36,790 bases of DNA from a virus: the IMG/VR virus record IMGVR_UViG_3300003332_000023, positions 1-36,790 of that record. One strand, 5' to 3'. Under the pieces are notes generated by a model, which was given only the letters and a program-made list of their open reading frames with translations, was not told the DNA's origin and made no database searches. The position numbers and the translations under genes were made by a program. This document shows, one piece after another, positions 13,419-21,390 of this stretch (positions are counted from its first letter, which is position 1; the number at the start of each line of letters is the position of its first letter).

Positions 13419-14555
13419 ATGGCCAATTCATTTGTAACAGCTAAAGCAATAGCAGAGCGAGCTTTACCACATCTGGTAGAGAGAATTAAAATGCTCCCAC
13501 TCATAGAGTTCGGAACATACAACGGAACATTCAGAAAATGGGGCGATACCATCCAGGTAAGAAAACCCATGCGAGGCGATACAGTAGATGGCTCCTCTGA
13601 TATCAGCGCAGCTTATCAGGATATTGATGATGATGCTGTTGAGATCGTACTTAACAATCAGAGAGCATACCCTGTAAAACTTACAAGTAAAGAGAAAACT
13701 CTTAATCTTGACGATTTTACCAGACAGATATCTGTACCTGCAATAACCAAACTTGCAGAATATGCGAATGCTCAGGTGCTTAATCTTTATAAAGATATTC
13801 CTTATTTTTATGGTACGTCAGGTACAACCCCTTCAGGTCTTGCAGATATTGCAAACTCAAGAAAGATCCTCCAGGATAACCTTGCAGCAGAAAACAATAG
13901 AGCTTTTATCTTTGACTCAGCAGCAGAAGCAAAGTTCTTACAGCTAGATTCTTTTGCAGAAGTCGATAAATCGGGAACAAATGCAGCACTTAGAGATGCT
14001 ATACTCGGTAGAGTATATAATACAATTATGGCTTCTGATTCTATGATACCAACACATACAGCAGGTGGATATACAGCTCTTGCAGATGTAACAATTACTA
14101 CAGGTGCAGCTGGAGCAACTTCTATTGTGCTTACTTCAGCAGCCGGAACATCTACAGCTAAACTTGAAGATGGTGATATTTTTACCCTCGATGGTAATCA
14201 GTATACTGTAACTGCTCAGACAGCAGCAGCAAGTTCTGGTGTTGTAACCGCATCTATTTACCCTGCACTTCCAAAAGCATTTGGAGATATGACAAGTGTT
14301 GCAGTAACATTTGCAGACGTATCAGCAGGGGCTCATGTTCCTAACCTTATGTTTCAGAGATCAGCATTTACTATTGCAATGGCTCCCTTAGCCCCTGCCG
14401 ATGGTGTTGATAGTGCGGTCGTTTCATTTGGTGGGTTTTCCATCAGAGTAGTAAGAGGATATGATATTGATAACGATATCAACAAACTTAGATTTGATAT
14501 TCTCTTTGGTGTAAAGACACTATATCCAGAACTCGCAGTCAGAGTATTAGGCTAA
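13419..14555 (+). CDS. Major capsid protein, P22 coat-like
   Basis: A 378-residue coat protein of the P22 gp5 type of the HK97 fold. The N-terminal part (NSFVTAKAIAERALPHLVER) and the FRKWGDTIQVRKP stretch match that family. An inserted domain at about 222-290, with KLEDGDIFTLDGNQYTVTAQ, corresponds to the P22 I-domain. The start has AGGTAGG, which lies in a hairpin. The protein is shorter than P22's 430 residues but looks complete. It forms the icosahedral shell with the scaffold from the preceding gene. Confidence 0.9.
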   Translation: MANSFVTAKAIAERALPHLVERIKMLPLIEFGTYNGTFRKWGDTIQVRKPMRGDTVDGSSDISAAYQDIDDDAVEIVLNNQRAYPVKLTSKEKTLNLDDFTRQISVPAITKLAEYANAQVLNLYKDIPYFYGTSGTTPSGLADIANSRKILQDNLAAENNRAFIFDSAAEAKFLQLDSFAEVDKSGTNAALRDAILGRVYNTIMASDSMIPTHTAGGYTALADVTITTGAAGATSIVLTSAAGTSTAKLEDGDIFTLDGNQYTVTAQTAAASSGVVTASIYPALPKAFGDMTSVAVTFADVSAGAHVPNLMFQRSAFTIAMAPLAPADGVDSAVVSFGGFSIRVVRGYDIDNDINKLRFDILFGVKTLYPELAVRVLG

Positions 14556-14562
14556 ATTATAA

Positions 14563-14584
14563 AGGGGAGTGTAAAAGCTCCCCT
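14563..14584 (+). terminator. Hairpin after the coat gene
   Basis: AGGGGAG (14563-14569) and CTCCCCT (14578-14584) pair over an 8-base loop, just past the coat stop. The tail ATTTCAAGG is only weakly T-rich, so it may be a partial terminator or an mRNA 3'-end stabiliser. Confidence 0.6.
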
Positions 14585-14601
14585 ATTTCAAGGAGTTAAA
14601 A

Positions 14602-14742
14602 ATGAAGTGTCCTAATTGTGGAGTAGATTATTCAGATAAAGTATACGAAATACACAAACATATTTGTAAACCTAAAAAGAAAGAGGTCAAAAAGAATATT
14701 AGTAAAAGTACAATCAAGAATAAAACAATAAGTGCAAATTAA
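14602..14742 (+). CDS. Zinc-finger miniprotein (46 aa)
   Basis: Begins MKCPNCGVDYS and continues with H18, H20 and C22 (IHKHICK), giving a C2HC or C2H2-like finger. A lysine-rich tail follows (KPKKKEVKKNISK). The start has AAGGAGTTAAAA. It follows the coat gene in the same operon; the basic tail suggests nucleic-acid or capsid contact. Function unknown. Confidence 0.65.
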   Translation: MKCPNCGVDYSDKVYEIHKHICKPKKKEVKKNISKSTIKNKTISAN

Positions 14743-14744
14743 TA

Positions 14745-15572
14745 ATGGGTTCAACGTCTATAATTTGTAATAAGAATACATGGAAAAAAGTTGTGACTAA
14801 TTCAAAACAGGGTAGGATTAGAGTAACTCTAACTAATCCTACTCAGTATTTTTATGATGTAGTAGATGCAGGTGCAATTGCTCCAAGTTTAGGGCTAACT
14901 ACAGGATCAAAAGTACTCCCTTATGTATGGAACTTTCAGTTCAGAGAAAATGTGGATATTTATATATATGCTTTTACTTTCGATGGGCGTGTTGATGTAG
15001 ATAATGATGCACCTTATACAAGTGTTACTATTACGGATACAAATGGGAACGATATTGGTATTGATGTAGTAACAAGATCGCTAATTACTATTGATTATTC
15101 ACATCACGAAATACATTCTGGAAGCCATTATTATACACAAGGTTTCTTAGAATTAGATGATACAGATACATTTTTTATAAAGATGGTAACACCTGATACA
15201 ACTAAATGGAGTCACTTCATTTTTGCAGTAAGTAGTACAGGTATTTGCACAACTTATTTAGATGAGGGTGCGAGCGGTGGAATGGCCGGGGGGTCATCAG
15301 TATTACCATTAAACAATAATCGTAATAGCTCAAATACAAGCGGAATGTTTTTTACCTCAGGTGTTACCAACGCAACAGCCTTTGTAACAAGATTAGAATC
15401 GGACAAATGGGGAACGGCTGGATTTAAGGAAAATATAGGCGGCGGCGGCGGCCGTGAAGACGAAATATTATTAAAACAGAATACAACTTATTTGCGTACA
15501 TTTATTTCAGGTGCAAATGATAATATTATACAATTTAAAGCCTCGTGGTATGAACATACAAGCAAGACATAG
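14745..15572 (+). CDS. Virion protein, probable capsid decoration or head fibre
   Basis: A 275-residue, strand-rich, glycine- and threonine-rich protein placed between the coat and the connector genes, a slot often filled by decoration proteins. HEIHSGSHYYTQGF at about 125-138 and a pentaglycine hinge (in IGGGGGRED, about 235-243) with ILLKQNTTYLRTF after it are notable. I recognise the general type as a conserved phage structural protein of unassigned function. Cell-surface display on the capsid is inferred. Confidence 0.6.
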   Translation: MGSTSIICNKNTWKKVVTNSKQGRIRVTLTNPTQYFYDVVDAGAIAPSLGLTTGSKVLPYVWNFQFRENVDIYIYAFTFDGRVDVDNDAPYTSVTITDTNGNDIGIDVVTRSLITIDYSHHEIHSGSHYYTQGFLELDDTDTFFIKMVTPDTTKWSHFIFAVSSTGICTTYLDEGASGGMAGGSSVLPLNNNRNSSNTSGMFFTSGVTNATAFVTRLESDKWGTAGFKENIGGGGGREDEILLKQNTTYLRTFISGANDNIIQFKASWYEHTSKT

Positions 15573-15581
15573 GGGGATGAT

Positions 15582-16184
15582 TTGAAAATAATAACACTTG
15601 CAAAAACTAAAGAATTACTCGGCATTGATAACACTGATCAAGATGCTTTGATAACCAGATATATTCCTATAATTGATGCAAAGGTAAAATTGATTACTAA
15701 GAATAGATATAATATGCAGATTATGGGAGACGTTACCCTCGATTCTGTTGTAGTACCAATTTCAGGAATTACAAATGATACAGGTGGGATAAATAATAAT
15801 TATACTCTTGATACAATTATGGAATATATTGAAGTTGGTTCATTAATTGAAGGTGATAATATCACAGCCGGTAGTTATATTGATGAAGTTTATATGTCAG
15901 GGACTACAGTCCCAACAATTGATTTATCAGAGGCAGCAACTGCAACCGAAGCAAGTATTGTTATCACAGTTGGGATAAACATCGGCTTACAAACAACAAT
16001 TGCAAAAGGTATTGCTTGGTTAATAGATCAGGAAAATGAGAATATCCCTGGAGCTGGATTGTTGTCTAAGAGTCTCGGCCCCACAAGAAAATCATGGTCA
16101 GTCTCTCAGTCAGTAATTGACGGAAAATACGGAATGCCTTCATGGTTTGTGAAAGCATTTCCTGTTTATATGAGTGGTCACTAA
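15582..16184 (+). CDS. Head-tail connector (adaptor) protein
   Basis: A 200-residue protein with the helical N-terminus typical of gp6/gp15-type adaptors (AKTKELLGIDNTDQDALI) and a C-terminal helical part. Between them (about 45-130) is a strand-rich insertion with GDVTLDSVVVPISG and GSLIEGDNI motifs, unusual for the family and probably a surface domain. It starts with TTG behind GGGGGATGAT. It should dock on the portal as a ring. Family assignment by position and N-terminal pattern. Confidence 0.7.
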   Translation: MKIITLAKTKELLGIDNTDQDALITRYIPIIDAKVKLITKNRYNMQIMGDVTLDSVVVPISGITNDTGGINNNYTLDTIMEYIEVGSLIEGDNITAGSYIDEVYMSGTTVPTIDLSEAATATEASIVITVGINIGLQTTIAKGIAWLIDQENENIPGAGLLSKSLGPTRKSWSVSQSVIDGKYGMPSWFVKAFPVYMSGH

Positions 16185-16534
16185 TGAGCTGGATGGATGA
16201 TTTCTCAGCAGAGATGAATAAAACAATTGTAATAACCGGCAAAGGTAATATTACTGGAAGTAATGCAGATGGTAGTCCGACATATGGGAGTGACATAACT
16301 AAGTTTTCTGGTCTCGGTGCATTTTGGCAATTATCAGCATCAGAGATTTTTGCATATGACAGAATCGGCAATCCATCAACACACAAAATTCTTATATCCC
16401 CGGCTGCTATTTTAGCAACAATACAGCCAGCAGATACAGCAACTATTGATGGGTTAGAATATGATATATTCCCTTCAGATGATATTATGGGACTCGGGGA
16501 CGTGACGCAGATAACTGTGAGGATTCGAAAATGA
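16184..16534 (+). CDS. Head-closure (stopper) protein
   Basis: A 116-residue strand-rich protein in the standard slot between adaptor and HK97 gp10-like proteins, the place of the SPP1 gp16/HK97 gp7-type stopper. It starts with ATG 16184, which shares one base with the preceding stop (TAATG). Closing the filled head and joining to the tail is the expected role; motif evidence is slight. Confidence 0.65.
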   Translation: MSWMDDFSAEMNKTIVITGKGNITGSNADGSPTYGSDITKFSGLGAFWQLSASEIFAYDRIGNPSTHKILISPAAILATIQPADTATIDGLEYDIFPSDDIMGLGDVTQITVRIRK

Positions 16535-16956
16535 GTGTAAAAGTAGAATGGAATGGCGAACAGGTTATGAGAGATTTTGATAAGATGATTTTTAAGTCTC
16601 TGCATGAGGGATCTGATCTTGTAGTGAGTCAAGCAAAAGCCCTAGCACCTTCTGACATGGCAGAACTCCGAGGCTCGATAAATAAAAATGTCACTGCTAA
16701 AAATGCCGTTAGCGGAACTAATATTGATTACGCCCCTTATGTAGAATTCGGAACCCGACCACATGCCGCCCCTATATCAGCATTACAAGGATGGGCAGAC
16801 AGACACGGCATCCCTGTTGGCGCTGTATGGATGAGCATAAAAAAGAAAGGTACAAAAGCGCAGCCTTTTTTATGGCCTGCTTTCACCGGCAACATAAAAA
16901 ACATAATTGCAGTTTTCAGAAAGAACGGCATAAAATTAAAATGGGTGGTCAAATGA
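16531..16956 (+). CDS. HK97 gp10-like tail completion protein
   Basis: A 141-residue protein with the HK97-gp10 signature: helical N-terminus, SQAKALAPSDMAELRGSI, then DYAPYVEFGTRPHAAPI and a C-terminal KAQPFLWPAF. It belongs to the head-tail joining module and overlaps both neighbours by ATGA. Confidence 0.88.
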   Translation: MSVKVEWNGEQVMRDFDKMIFKSLHEGSDLVVSQAKALAPSDMAELRGSINKNVTAKNAVSGTNIDYAPYVEFGTRPHAAPISALQGWADRHGIPVGAVWMSIKKKGTKAQPFLWPAFTGNIKNIIAVFRKNGIKLKWVVK

Positions 16957-17357
16957 CAGACTACGAAGCAGTAATTGAAATTCTAAAAGCCGAAAATTCC
17001 ATTACTGATCTAATCGCTAAAATGGTAAATCAGGACGGGACTACATCAACTCAAGAGGCTATCATGTTTGGCGATCTCCCAGAAGCTCAAAATATTTATC
17101 CTGCAATTTCTGTTAGACATGGAACAGTTGATAAATTAAACGGAATTGAAACAAGATTTTTAACAGTTGATTGCTGGGCAGAAACGATGACAGCAAGCGT
17201 GGCACTCGGCGAAGCAGTTGACGAACTTTTCACAGATTCATTTTGTTTTGCAAGTGCTTATGCTTTTAAATCTACGAGCGACATAATAGCAACGGTATCA
17301 GACGGCGTGTACTATAACACCGCCGTAAATATAAATATAACATATATACGGAGGTAG
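16953..17357 (+). CDS. Tail terminator protein
   Basis: A 134-residue protein of the DUF3168/gpU-like tail completion class: an N-terminal helix, a middle FGDLPEAQNIYPAISVRH strand region, and conserved TVDCWAETMTASVALGEAVD. ATG 16953 overlaps the previous stop by ATGA. An in-frame start at 16941 is possible. It caps the tail tube and joins it to the head. Confidence 0.78.
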   Translation: MTDYEAVIEILKAENSITDLIAKMVNQDGTTSTQEAIMFGDLPEAQNIYPAISVRHGTVDKLNGIETRFLTVDCWAETMTASVALGEAVDELFTDSFCFASAYAFKSTSDIIATVSDGVYYNTAVNINITYIRR

Positions 17358-17361
17358 TATT

Positions 17362-18243
17362 ATGGCAACAAATCAAACGACTGCACAGAATCCTAATGAC
17401 ATAATTATAGGATCTGCAAAGGCAGAATACTCGACAGATAATGGAAACAGTTTTGTTAATGTAGGAATTGGGGACGGGTTCGCATTTACAGAGGATATTA
17501 CTCCATTAGATTCTAGTCCAGATAACGGAACAGCACCTAATAATTTAAAGGGTGTGGCATCACAAAAAGGAACAGTCTCAGGTAATCTTTGGGAGTATGT
17601 TTTATCTAAAATAAATGCTATCAGGGGTGGTATAGATTTGTTAACTACCGTTGCAAGTTCCTTAGTTTCTGGAGAAGTTCAGACAGTGGCTTCAGGGGAT
17701 TGGTCTTATGATATCCCGATAACTTTAGCAGGTCAAAATCAGTCGGGACTTGTTCCGACGATTAATAGTGTGACTCTTGGAACGGATGGAGCGATTGTTG
17801 AGGATACTGATTATTCTGTAGTCAAAAATCCTAATGGTTCATGGGCTATTGCAATTAGAGATTCTGCAACAGTAACAACTGAAGATCAAACAGTTGCAAT
17901 TGATACAGATTATACACCATCTGCAAGTGAAACATTATCAACAGGTGGACTCAGTTCAATGACTCCGATATGGTGGAGATTTACAAATCTTGTTCCCGAT
18001 ATAGCGGATGCGGCCGATGCAGCAGCGAACGCTGGAATAAGTGAGGATGATCAAATATATAGACGGACTATTTATGACTTCTATTCCTGTACAGTTAATG
18101 CCGGAGATTCTTCTAATTTCAAAAGCAAGGATGATACGAGTCCTGAAGTTCCATATGCTTTATCTCTTTTAGCTGATCTTGATGATTCAAGAGATTTAGG
18201 AGATCAGTTGAAGAGAGTTAAGAAAGATATTATATTGCAGTAA
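17362..18243 (+). CDS. Major tail (tube) protein
   Basis: A 293-residue, strand-rich, acidic protein at the position of the tube protein. It has a GDGFAFTEDITPLDSSPDNG region (about 35-54) and a long middle with an added beta-rich part. No sheath gene follows, so the tail is non-contractile. The gene ends at a perfect 10-bp hairpin. Assignment by order, size and composition. Confidence 0.82.
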   Translation: MATNQTTAQNPNDIIIGSAKAEYSTDNGNSFVNVGIGDGFAFTEDITPLDSSPDNGTAPNNLKGVASQKGTVSGNLWEYVLSKINAIRGGIDLLTTVASSLVSGEVQTVASGDWSYDIPITLAGQNQSGLVPTINSVTLGTDGAIVEDTDYSVVKNPNGSWAIAIRDSATVTTEDQTVAIDTDYTPSASETLSTGGLSSMTPIWWRFTNLVPDIADAADAAANAGISEDDQIYRRTIYDFYSCTVNAGDSSNFKSKDDTSPEVPYALSLLADLDDSRDLGDQLKRVKKDIILQ

Positions 18244-18251
18244 TTTTTTCG

Positions 18252-18282
18252 GGGTCGACCGTCTTCTCCTTGCGGTCGACCC
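18252..18282 (+). terminator. Perfect 10-bp hairpin after the tail tube gene
   Basis: GGGTCGACCG (18252-18261) and CGGTCGACCC (18273-18282) pair over an 11-base loop, nine bases past the tube stop. The tail TATTTATAAGG is only mildly T-rich. As after the coat gene, it may limit read-through or protect the abundant upstream mRNA. Confidence 0.7.
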
Positions 18283-18302
18283 TATTTATAAGGAGTTAAG
18301 GA
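18279..18302 (+). repeat. 24-bp leader repeat, copy 1
   Basis: This 24-base segment ending in AAGGAGTTAAGGA is identical to 18550-18573. Each copy supplies the ribosome binding site of the small gene that follows. The same CCTATTT-AAGGAGTTAA theme follows the coat-gene hairpin at 14582-14600. Confidence 0.85.
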
Positions 18303-18491
18303 ATGGAAGAAAAAGATTTTAATGAAATAGCTAAATATTTTACAAGTGCGTTAAATAATTTAAAAGAGATGCCTTATCATATTGATAATAGCAATACATC
18401 AGAAGCAAGTTTTATGTTAGGGGTTGCAACGGAATGTATATTTATAGGGCTTAAAGAACTTAGAAAAACATTAGGTATATCTGATGAATAA
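18303..18491 (+). CDS. Small hypothetical protein in duplicated slot, copy 1 (62 aa)
   Basis: A 62-residue helical protein with the ribosome binding site AAGGAG. It lies between tail tube and tail chaperone, where small accessory tail genes are sometimes found. It is not similar to the 92-residue protein in the second copy of the duplicated module. Role unknown. Confidence 0.55.
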   Translation: MEEKDFNEIAKYFTSALNNLKEMPYHIDNSNTSEASFMLGVATECIFIGLKELRKTLGISDE

Positions 18492-18570
18492 GATTCTAGA
18501 AATAGGTAAAAAAGAAATTAACTACGACTGGATTAGTGTTGGGCGTGTAACCCTATTTATAAGGAGTTAA
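18484..18570 (+). pseudogene. Remnant of the 5' end of the tail chaperone gene
   Basis: Starting from ATG 18484 this encodes NKILEIGKKEINYDWISVG and RVT, closely matching the start of the intact gene at 18849 (KILKIGKKEIDYSWISVG). The DNA of 18490-18551 matches 18852-18913 at 49 of 62 positions with no gaps. It then runs into the second copy of the 24-bp leader and stops after 28 codons. It is a truncated duplicate, not a working gene. Confidence 0.85.
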
Positions 18571-18573
18571 GGA
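18550..18573 (+). repeat. 24-bp leader repeat, copy 2
   Basis: Identical to 18279-18302. Here it follows the chaperone remnant instead of the hairpin, marking the boundary of a tandem duplication. Confidence 0.85.
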
Positions 18574-18852
18574 TTGAAAAGAGCAAAGGAATATTATAAA
18601 GAAATTTTGGAAGCTGAAAAAACAAAAGATAAAAGCAAGATAGATTTGAAGGTAAAAGAAGTTTTTAAGAACTTTGTATTAGAAATAAAAGAACTTCGTG
18701 ATATGAGAAATGTAAGCACAGATCAAGGCTTGATGGCTATTATTAAAGAGCAAAATAATAAATGGAATGCATTGTGTAATAAATGTATTTATTTAAAGAG
18801 GGATGCGATAAAAGATTATTCATCAGGTTTAATTTCAGGAGCCAAAGTGTGA
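18574..18852 (+). CDS. Small helical protein in duplicated slot, copy 2 (92 aa)
   Basis: A 92-residue, lysine-rich helical protein starting with TTG at 18574 behind AAGGAG. Its stop overlaps the GTG of the next gene (GTGTGA). It occupies the same slot as the 62-residue protein in copy 1 but the sequences differ, as if two alternative genes had been placed in tandem by recombination. Role unknown. Confidence 0.6.
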   Translation: MKRAKEYYKEILEAEKTKDKSKIDLKVKEVFKNFVLEIKELRDMRNVSTDQGLMAIIKEQNNKWNALCNKCIYLKRDAIKDYSSGLISGAKV

Positions 18853-19277
18853 AGATTTTAAAGATAGGTAAAAAAGAAATAGATTACTCATGGATCTCAG
18901 TTGGGCGTGTAACTCGTGCAATGGATTTGTATAATGAGTTACTGAAACAGCCTACATCCGGACAATATGAAAATATATTAAAAATAACTAAAGCGGTGAT
19001 TATTCTTATCCGTATCGATTTCCGGTTAACACCTGAATGGTTTAAACGACGGATGATAACTGAAAAATATATCATGAGTCATTTGAATTATTTTGAGCTT
19101 TCCGATTTTCTTGAAATTGCACTTGAACCAATTTTAGGGGATAAAAAAAAAGAACTGAAAGCACAACAGGCGATAGACGAGGTGATAGAGAAAGTGGGAG
19201 CCGAGGAATTGATGACTATATTGCAGAAGTCGCTTGCATCTACGGATGGACAAAAGACTACATCTATAACAGACTAA
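18849..19277 (+). CDS. Tail assembly chaperone, zero-frame product (gpG-like)
   Basis: A 142-residue product in the gpG position directly before the tape measure. I start it at GTG 18849, because the module repeat shows that the gene begins with KILKIGKKE; an in-frame ATG at 18783 lies inside the preceding gene. Helical throughout, ending in a shorter acidic tail. It should coat the tape measure during tail assembly. A poly-A slip site inside it yields the longer product. Confidence 0.75.
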   Translation: MKILKIGKKEIDYSWISVGRVTRAMDLYNELLKQPTSGQYENILKITKAVIILIRIDFRLTPEWFKRRMITEKYIMSHLNYFELSDFLEIALEPILGDKKKELKAQQAIDEVIEKVGAEELMTILQKSLASTDGQKTTSITD

Positions 19278-19423
19278 GTATGCAGGAGCTTTTAATGTTT
19301 TGGGAAAAAGGTTATAAATATGACAGAATATTAAGGGGCTGGAAATTCGAAGAAAAGATGACTGGCAGTAAGGCAGACGCAAAACGGGCAGAACTTAGAG
19401 CTATATATGGAGGCTTAATATAA
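18849..19423 (+). CDS. Tail assembly chaperone, -1 frameshift product (gpGT-like)
   Basis: If ribosomes slip back one base on nine A's (19143-19151), translation continues to the stop at 19421-19423, giving about 191 residues. The -1 frame is closed by TAA at 19142-19144 but open from there on. Its later part, IAEVACIYGWTKDYIYNRLS and onward, has the YGW-x-x-x-YI look of gpT-type extensions. The stop shares one base with the tape measure ATG. The known lambda G/GT arrangement supports this reading. Confidence 0.78.
19143..19151 (+). promoter_or_regulatory. Programmed -1 frameshift slip site
   Basis: Nine A's read GAT AAA AAA AAA GAA in the zero frame and contain the A-AAA-AAA heptamer used in -1 frameshifting. 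The run starts one base after the T of the last -1-frame stop codon. Confidence 0.75.
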
Positions 19424-21390
19424 TGGCCGCTTCATTCCTGGGGAAACTACTTGTAAAAATTGAAGGTGATAATTCTGATCTTGATAAGTCTGTAAAAAAA
19501 TCTGAAGGCTCAGTCAAAAAGTTTTCTAAATTTGCCGTGGCTGCTTATGCTGCTGTCGGAGTTGCGATAATTGCATTATCAAAACAGGCAGTCAAAGCCT
19601 TTAAAATTCAAGAGCAGGCAGAGGCAAAATTAAACGCAACAATAAAATCAACAGGCTCAGCTGCGGGATTAACTGCAAGAGAATTAACTGACATGGCTTC
19701 AGCTTTACAAGATGTTACAAAATTCGGAGACGAGGCAATAATCGGAGCCGAGAGTTTATTATTAACTTTTAAATCAATCGGTGGTGATATTTTTCCGAGA
19801 GCTTTAGAAAGTATCCTTGATGTTTCCGAAGCAATGGGTCAGGGATTAAAAGAGTCAACTGTTCAATTAGGTAAAGCCCTGAATGATCCAATTCAAGGAT
19901 TAACTGCAATGCGGAGAGTTGGAATTCAGTTTTCAGATTCACAGGAAAAAACAATCAAATCTATGGTTGCAATGAATGACCTTGCAGGCGCTCAGAATAT
20001 AATTCTTGAAGAGTTGGAGTCACAGTTCGGTGGTGTTGCCAGAGCCGCCGCCGATACTGCAACAGGATCCATTGACCAGTTAGGGAATTCTATAGGTGAT
20101 TTAAATGAACAGATAGGTCAATCAATTGCCGAGGGTTTACAGCCTATGGCTAAAGCAACGACAAGTATTGTTGACAGTCTTGTTGATTGGATAAAAAAGA
20201 ATCGTGAAGTAAATAATTTTTTAAAAGAGTTCGGAGAAGGGAACGAGAACTCTGCCGCCGAGGTAGATACTTTAGCTTCATCGTTAGAAACATTACAGGA
20301 GAGATTAGCTCAAGCATCTGCGTCAGGTAGAGCAGATACAACAAATTTAGAAGCTCAGATCTCAGCATTACAAATATTGATTGGACAAAAACAAAGAGCG
20401 GCTGCATTGGATGCACAATTTGCAGGTGCAAAAGCTGCCAACGATAAAAGAGAAACAGAAAGGATTGCAAAAGAAAAAGAAATTTTAGAATTTACAACAG
20501 CCAGGCAAGAAGCGCAAGTTAAACTCGCTGTTGAGTTTGACAAAATAGATGAACTTGGAAAACTCGGATTAGTTAATGTGGAAGTTGAAAAAAGAAATGC
20601 TTTACAATCCACTTTAAACGACTTAATAGAATTCGGTTTTACTGCAGAGGGTGCAGGGATAGCCAATATTTTAGGGTTTGCAAAAGATAGAAATGTATTA
20701 CTAGAAAATGAAACCGATTTATTAGAAGGTTTAACTTTTGACTGGGAAATTTTTGACGGTGTTGTGACCGATGGTCTTAAAGGGCAACAGGCAGAAGTAA
20801 AAAAACTTGAAGTTGACTGGGAATCATTGACCGAAAACGGATTAGGCACTTTCGCCTCCACTTTTAAAATGATGGGTGAAGAGGGCGTCACTGTTTGGGA
20901 TACTTTAAAACAGGCTGGGAAAAATGCAATATCATCATTTCTTCAAGGATTAGCTCAACAGGCTATAGTGCAAGCTTCAATAGAGGCGGCTGCCGGAACA
21001 GCTGCTTTAGCTGGTATTTTAACGGCTCCCTTAGCCCCTGGGCATTTTGCTGCTGCTGCTGGATATACAGCTGGTGCTGCTGCCGCTTTTGCCGCATCCG
21101 GCCTTGTTCAAAATCTTGCAGAGGGTGGAGTACTTGCGCCTGCAACAGGCGGAGTCCCTGCGGTTATGGCAGAGGCCGGAGTTCCTGAAATGGCTATGCC
21201 GTTAAACAGTGTGGCGACAGATCCATTTGCTGATAAAATAGCTTCAAGGATAAATTCTTCAACGACTAATAACACTCAGAATTTTAATTCTATGTTTAGC
21301 CTGAATGATGAAAATAAAATGAGAGAAGCAGCAAGAAGATTATGGCCATTTATGCGGGATGAGGAATTAAGGCGGGGGATAACAGTATGA
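19423..21390 (+). CDS. Tape measure protein
   Basis: A 655-residue tail length determinant with the usual start (a short strand region, then KSEGSVKKFSKFAVAAYAAV). Next comes the conserved block DMASALQDVTKFGDEAII and ESLLLTFKSIGGDIFPRALE (about 85-130). A hydrophobic stretch, rich in A and G, lies at about 500-570. At roughly 0.15 nm per residue the tail should be near 100 nm. Overlaps chaperone and zincin genes. Confidence 0.92.
   Translation: MAASFLGKLLVKIEGDNSDLDKSVKKSEGSVKKFSKFAVAAYAAVGVAIIALSKQAVKAFKIQEQAEAKLNATIKSTGSAAGLTARELTDMASALQDVTKFGDEAIIGAESLLLTFKSIGGDIFPRALESILDVSEAMGQGLKESTVQLGKALNDPIQGLTAMRRVGIQFSDSQEKTIKSMVAMNDLAGAQNIILEELESQFGGVARAAADTATGSIDQLGNSIGDLNEQIGQSIAEGLQPMAKATTSIVDSLVDWIKKNREVNNFLKEFGEGNENSAAEVDTLASSLETLQERLAQASASGRADTTNLEAQISALQILIGQKQRAAALDAQFAGAKAANDKRETERIAKEKEILEFTTARQEAQVKLAVEFDKIDELGKLGLVNVEVEKRNALQSTLNDLIEFGFTAEGAGIANILGFAKDRNVLLENETDLLEGLTFDWEIFDGVVTDGLKGQQAEVKKLEVDWESLTENGLGTFASTFKMMGEEGVTVWDTLKQAGKNAISSFLQGLAQQAIVQASIEAAAGTAALAGILTAPLAPGHFAAAAGYTAGAAAAFAASGLVQNLAEGGVLAPATGGVPAVMAEAGVPEMAMPLNSVATDPFADKIASRINSSTTNNTQNFNSMFSLNDENKMREAARRLWPFMRDEELRRGITV

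Noticed and set aside
16066-16632. 188-codon minus-strand frame over the connector and stopper genes
   Set aside because: Shadow of two tightly coupled head-completion genes in canonical order; no start signal.
20150-21188. Open frames on both strands inside the tape measure gene
   Set aside because: They are shadows of the alanine- and leucine-rich tape measure frame, with biased composition, no ribosome sites and no coupling.
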